Shown here: positions 1-6,400 of the stretch, one piece after another
Layout of the letters: every line of letters begins with the position of its first letter
Position numbering within the stretch: the first letter of the stretch is position 1
NCBI RefSeq assembly: GCF_039542035.1
Contig: NZ_BAABHJ010000025.1
Location: 1 to 6,572 of the forward strand
Direction of reading: 5' to 3'
Length of the DNA: 6,572 nt
Source of the DNA: Actinoallomurus liliacearum
GTDB lineage: Bacteria; Actinomycetota; Actinomycetes; Streptosporangiales; Streptosporangiaceae
Notes under the pieces: generated by a model
Database searches by the model: none
What the model was told of the DNA's origin: nothing
Seen by the model: the letters and a program-made list of their open reading frames with translations, nothing else
Made by a program: the position numbers and the translations under genes

Positions 1-1
1 C

Positions 2-454
2 TACCGCCCCGACGGAGGCGTAGACCACTTCGGTCCCGCGTCGGAGCGCATCGCGGAACCGGTGTCCCCGGAGGATGCGCGGTCCGGCGCGCTCACCGGC
101 CAGACGCCGGCGGACGATGAGCTGTACGCCGCTTACCGGACCTTCTGGGAGGCGCTGGAAGGTTCCGGTGATACGGAGGCGCGAGGCTCGGACGCGGCAC
201 CGCTCGTGCCGTGGTACGTGGAGCGTGGCGGGCTCGGCGACGGCTCCGTGTCGTCGGTCGCCGAGGTGGTGGACGGGTCGCTGCCGGACGGCCGGCCCGA
301 CGAGTCGGTGACCCGCTGGATCGATGCCGTCACCTCGGGCATGTCATCGTCCGTGGCGCGTTCGGTCCGCAAGAAGATCCTCGCGCTGCTGGCCGAGGAC
401 GACCCCACGAGGTGGGAACGGCTGCTGCTCCACGGCAAGTTGATCACCAAGAAC
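2..454 (+). other. Tail of an alpha/beta repeat unit followed by a helical segment (residues 1-151)
   Basis: The first residues (YRPDGGVDHFGP) resemble the end of the duplicated unit further on (FVIDERGQVHGPL at about 2549-2584), so the window seems to open inside a third copy. Helix-like stretches follow: ELYAAYRTFWEAL, then SVTRWIDAVTSGMSSSVA and RSVRKKILALLAEDD, leading into TRWERLLLHGKLI just before the first beta module. The same order (unit end, helices, beta module) recurs at 2585-2855. This is seen in the translation; the domain boundary is approximate and no function is recognised. Confidence 0.45.
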
Positions 455-3400
455 GACGTACGGGTCAAACTGTCGTTCTCGGTGGAGCAGACGGAGTTCG
501 CGCCGCCGGAGGACGCGGGCACCGATCCGGGCCATCAGACGTACTTCAGCAAGTACGGCGACACCACATACGCCGAGGAGGTCGCGCGCCAAGCCCTGAG
601 CGGGAGGAGCGCGCAGGTCGAGCCGATCCTGTTCCTCTCGGTGGGGCTGCAGGCAGGGCTGTCGCACGTCTCACCGGTGTTCAAGGCCGGGACGGAGCGC
701 GGCAGCGGTTCCTGGCACACCATCCTGATGGAGGTCCAGTCGGGGAACCGGGTCATCGCCAACGCCACCCACAGTCACGCGGCGCGGATCCGGGTGCGGG
801 CCACCGTCAACCGGGTCGAGCGTCCGGATCTCCTGCTCCCGGGCAGGGCGCGACTGGCGTTCCCCACGGTCTACTCGTCCGCCGCCGAGGCCGCGGCCCT
901 CACGGTGCGGCCCGGTGACGGCGGGCACCCGGTCGTGCGGGTCGTGGACCCGGCGGTGCTGGACGGCCTCGATCACGCGGTCACCGCGATCGTGCCCGAA
1001 ACGCTGCTCACGGGGCTGCGGAGCGTTCTCGATCATCTCGGGCTCCCTGCGAAGGACGTCGATGAGATCGTGCAGGACATCGCCGAGGAGTACGTCAACG
1101 AGAAGACGTTCAAGGACCGCAGCCAGTGGTGGCTGACCGGGAGCTGGGTGACGGGCCTGATCGCCAAGAGGCTGTCCGCCCTGTCCACGTTCCAGGGACA
1201 TCTGGAGGTCAGCGGCCGGCCGCACACCGTGCGTTACGTGACGACCACCACCGAGGAGGTCCTGCTCCGTAACGACATCGCGGACACGGTGCGGATCGGC
1301 GACGGTGAGAAGCACAGCTCCGGGGCGAGCGCTACGCCGGGCGTCGCCTTCGGCATCGAGCTCGGCTCCCATCTGGCCACGCCCAGTGTCGATCTGCCGA
1401 AGCTGGGATCCTCGCGCGAGTACGGGCGCACCCTGACCGCCGGAGGCCAGGTCAAGAACGCCACCATGCGCAAGGACCGGCTGGTCCGCTATCAGACCGA
1501 GTTCGTGGTGACGGTCTCGGTCAAATCCGACCACGGCGACGTCCCGTTCACTCTCCCGCTCGTCGGCGAGCTGGGCATCGGTCTCGCGCACGCCAAGGAG
1601 TTCGAGCGCGATGCTCTCGGCGGAGTGCTCACCGGCTCCGGACTCATCCCCGCGGAGGAGCCGAAGGAATCGGCGAAGCCGGAGGACCTCGAAGTACCCG
1701 CCAGGTCGGAGGCGCTCGACGAGGGGCCGCCGACGGAGACGGAGGTGCCCGCCGAGGATGCGCCGGCCCGGTCGGAGGTGCCCGCCGAAGTGCAGGAGGC
1801 GGAGACGGTCGCCGGTGGGACGTCCGCCGTGCCGGAGCCCGCGGCAGGGCGCTCGGTGTCGTCCTGGGCCGACTTCGCACGGTGGCTGAGGTCGCGGTTC
1901 ACGGACGGAGGCCCGCCCGCGCCCTTCTTCGACGGCGGGGTGCGGGACGTCGGCGACCTCCTCGCGCTGGCCTCCCGAGGGCCGATCGAGATCGTCCTTC
2001 CTCCTTCGCTGTACGACGCGCTCGTCCCCCATTGGCTGGTCGCGGAGGACGACTGGCGGGCCCTGTACGCGCACCCCGGCATCACCTGGGTGCTGCCGGC
2101 GGACGAGCACGCGATCCTCGTCTCCGGTGAGGACTCCGGCGGCTCCGGCGGCCCGATGTGGCGGTACGTGCTGGACGAGGACGCCCGGGTGGTCGGCGCC
2201 CTCCTCATGGACGTGCGCGAGGGTGAGCGGGAGCCGCGCTGGTACGCCCCCAATCCGGCCAGGGAACCGATGACGGCGGAGGCACCGCCGCCGTGGTACG
2301 AGGATCTGCTGGCGCCGCTGCGCGCGGCGGGGCTGACGGCCGTCACCGACTTCCTGGCCTCAGGGGGGACACCGCAGGTCCAGTTGACCGAGGCGCTGCG
2401 GACCCGGCTGGAGGAGCCGGGCGAGGACCGGGCTCTGCACGACGCCGTCGACGCGCTGATGGCGGAGCCGCGGATCCAGGTGGTGGCCGCCGACGGCAGG
2501 CGAGTCCAGGAGCAGGCAGGCGGAGAGAAGGCCGGCGAGAAGCGGTTCGTCATCGATGAGCGCGGTCAGGTCCATGGTCCGCTGCGGACCTGGCGTCATG
2601 TGGTGCATCCCCGTGAGCCGCTCGCGCTGGCCACCCGTACCGGCCTGGGCCGGGGCATCGTGCGGGAGATGCCGGGCCGGGAGAAGGTTTACCGCGAACT
2701 GGCGGACGAGCTCGCGCGGCAGATGCGTGCGGCCGGCGTCGTGGGCAAGATGTCCGCCGCCCTGCGTCAGCATCTGGCGCGGGCGCTGGCCATGAAGTTC
2801 GGCGTGCCCGGCGCCCGCGGCACGGTGGCGGACGGCATCGACGGCGACATCAGCCACGAGGTGACGATCGGCGGGTACGTGTTCACCGCCGTGCTCTACA
2901 CCGAGCTGCGGGCGCTGCGCCGGGATCCGGTGGCCGAGGTCAACGTCAGCCTGGACACCCAGCGCAAGAACGTCGCGGGGCTGGACACCGAGGACAAGAA
3001 GGGCCGCACCATCGGCGCCGGGTTCAAGCTCAGCTTCCGGGTCAAACTGGCCCGGCTGTTCAGCCTGGACCTGCACCTGCTCGAACTGAAGGCCGAGCGC
3101 GCCCGGCACCACAAGATCGGTAACAGCACGGGGGTCAAGGAGTACCGCCGCGAGCGGACGAACGGGAACGTCACCCGTTTTGAATACGAGACCGCCTACA
3201 CGACGGCGGTCACGACGAGCCGTAAGTCCGGAGACCTGGTCGCGGCCCGGGTATGGGAGCAGTCCGGCGACGAGTACTGGACCGCCGTCACCGTCTCCGA
3301 CGCGCACCTGCCCGCCAAGCCGCTCCCCGCCGACGAGATCCTGGCGTACGGCGAGGTCACGGTGAAGACCGGACCGATGGACGAGGAGGGTCTCCGGCGG

Positions 3401-6400
3401 CTGGCCGCCCCGCTCGGGAAGGTCACGGGCGAGGAGTTCGACCTCACCAGGGAGGGCCTGACCGGCATCCAGGTCAACCTGACCGGCGTCAGCGAGATCT
3501 CGGCGCACATGGCCGAGCTGGTGGCCGCGCACAACAGGACGCCGGGGCCCAGGCCCCAGGCCGACGCGTTCAAGCAGGTGCTCGCCGCGCTCGTGCCGTC
3601 CGGTCGGCGATACGGCGCGGCGGAGCGGATCCTGCGCACCGGCACGCACACGTTCCTGGAGTCCAACGCCCGGCGCCTGCTGAGCCGCCGTGGCCTGCGG
3701 ATTCCGCTGCCCTCGACCGCCGGCGGATGGCGGCAGGAGCTCCGGATCCGGATGCGGACCTTCAACGTCCGCCACGAGCAGACGGTCAAGGGCGCCGCCT
3801 TGGAGCAGTACACCGAGGCCGATCTCCGGTTCGGTGAGGAGAGGGCCACCGGTTACGGTCTCGACGGTTCCGCCGGGCCGGGCGGTGTGGTGCGGCTCGG
3901 CCTGCCGTCCGCGGAGAGCCACAACGAGGGCGAAGGCCACCAGACGACCAGCCAGAAGGTGGGCAACCAGATCTCGGGCGGCGTCATGGGCGGCGGCGAT
4001 GTGTCCTTCCCGAGCCGCAGCGTGACCGACATGGGCGGCGCGCTGGATCTGAACCTGGGCACCTACTCGGGCGACAGCGAACAGGTCGGCGCCGATCCCG
4101 TCTACACCATCCAGTACCGGCGCTGGCGTCACGTGAGCGGGTCGCGCAAGCTGCGCCGCGCCTTCTTCCGGGGCAGGGGGACCCGGGTCTCCTACCGCGT
4201 CGAACGGCACGTGAAGATCGCCCGTGGGGTCGAGCTCCTGGCCCCGTACGTCCGCGCCGCCGACCACGGCCTGCCCGTGCCGGCCCGGGAGGACCTGCCG
4301 TCCGCACAGGGCGAACGTCGCTACCTCAATGACGACCTGGCCCTGGCCGCCGCGCACATCGAGGACGTCGACGCGGCCGACGTCGTCGACACGATCGAGG
4401 CCTTGCTCGGCGGTGACCTGGATCCGGACATGCTCGGCGCGATCGAGACGGCCTTCGACGAGGAGGCGATCCGCGGCCAGTACAAGGTCGCGCGCCGAGG
4501 CGGGATCCACCGCGTCCTCACCACCCCCGCGAAGACGTGGGGGGAGGGCCGTGTCTGGGACTACCTGAAGATGCCCGCCCGCACGGGCGGCACCCTGCAC
4601 ACCGGTATCCGCGTGACCGCCATCGAGGACTCGGTCACCTACCGGCGGCCCAGGCCCGACGTGAAGGTGACGACCGGTGGGCAGGCGTTCGTCCAGTTCG
4701 GCGAGCACCGGAGCCGCGGCCACGCCTGGCGCGGCGGCGGCTACTTCCACGGCCGGTGGGCGACCGCGCCGGTGGGCCTGCGACCGGCCGGCGGCGCGAG
4801 CGTCAAGTACGAGCGCAGACACGGGCTCAAGGTCGGCGTCGAATCCACCGCGCGTGACGTCCGGCGCGCCACGGCCAAGGACACCTCGCAAGAGTTCCAG
4901 CACGGCGCCCGGTTCCGCGTCGAGGTGTTCCACCGGTACTCGCCGAGCGAGTTCGCCCGGCGGGCCGCGCAGGTGGCGAAGGCCGTGCCCACGCTCGTGG
5001 ACATCCTCTCCCTGGGCGAGAGCCGGCGGATGTGGCGGCGCCTGTTCCCCGCCACCGTCCCGGCGGCCGCCACCGGGGAGGTGACCGGCCGGGCCAAGGT
5101 CCTCGTGCCCACCCACCTGACCGCGGCCGGCCCGAGACCTGCCGCGACCGCGGCCGGTGAGGCCGTGGCGTCGGCGTCGGTCCCGGTACGGCCGATGATC
5201 ACGCGCACGCGGCCGCCGGCTCCAACGGCACTGGCCATCTCGCTCGCCGAGCACATGCACGCCATGGCGACGCCCGGAATCGAGCACCTGGCCCGCTGGG
5301 CGCCGGCCGCCGCGACGCCCCGGCGCCGGATCGACGGCGCGGAGGTGGCGCGCGGTGTCGCACCGGCGGTCGATGAGTTCGACCCGACCCACCAGGACGG
5401 CCTGACCGGCGACATCGCACTGGACGAACGCGACGCCTCCGCCAACATCGACAAGCTGCTGCGCGGCACCTACCGCATCCCGCTGGTCGGCGGCGAGTAC
5501 CTCACCGTGCAGCTGGTGCCCACCCGGGGACGATGGCTGACCCGGGGCGGTTTCATCGGGCTCAACTTCCCCGAGCACTCCCAGGAACCCGCGCGGGAAC
5601 ACGAAGTCGAACGGGGGTGGAGCGTGGACGGCGAGTTCGACCTCGGCCACGCGTTCGCCCGGCCGCTGGAGGAGCACGCCGACCAGCCCCTGTTCGACCC
5701 CGGGATGTCCTCCGGCAAGGACAACCGGACCGCTCGTACGCACAAGAACTCGGCCGGCGACTACGTCGAGTCCAACCGGCAGCGCGACGACGACTACGAC
5801 TACTACACCTTCGACGCCCGGTTCCACGTCAGCGGCCCGCACGGGCACCACGTCGTCCTGGACGTCCCCGACGGTCTCATCGGCATGCTCCCGGCCGCGG
5901 TGGTCCGGCGACTGATCACCGACCTCGGCCTGGACCTGGAACGACCGCCACTGGGCGACGCCGAGCTACCGGCCCAGTGGGCCGAGAACGGCACTCTTCC
6001 TCCCGAGGCCACCGCCGAGGTCATCGACCGGGCGGGAGGCATGACCGCGCTCCGCGGCCGGACCCTGCGGCTGTGGACCTCCGCCGGCCACCTGGCGTCG
6101 GCCTCCGTGGCGGCGGACCGGATCACCGCTCAGACCGGCGTACCGGTCGAACTGCTCATCCGCGACGCCGACGGAACGATCAGCCGGTACCCCCAGAACG
6201 CGCGTCAGGCCCTGCGGCCGACGACCACGTCCCCCGACGAGCCGGGCGATGCCCTCAAGTCGCCGGACGGCCGGCTCACGGGTCTGACGGACGAGGACCC
6301 GCCCACCTCCGCGCCCCTCATCGACGAAGACCAGCAGGTTCCCCTCGCCGACCTCGAACGCGCCGGGATCGACCTGACGACCGCGCAACGAAGCCAGGCC

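Noticed and set aside
1652..1852. Linker as a gene boundary with two separate genes
   Set aside because: The frame runs through without stop, and no ribosome-binding site plus start pair is needed; composition is that of an in-frame linker.
671..2110. Minus-strand open frame of 479 codons
   Set aside because: It lies wholly inside the + gene, is rich in Arg, Gly and Pro with no recognisable fold, and is explained by high GC.
5786..5815. EF-hand-like calcium site
   Set aside because: The spacing DDDYDYYTFDAR does not fit D-x-D-x-D-G, and there is no following Glu at the right place.
2360..5851. A 1163-codon open frame on the minus strand
   Set aside because: Its codons are exact reverse complements of the + frame codons, so stops there need TTA, CTA or TCA in the + gene, which GC-rich genes seldom use. 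The product is a low-complexity Gly/Arg/Val/Pro/Asp mix with no domain order, as expected for an antisense shadow.
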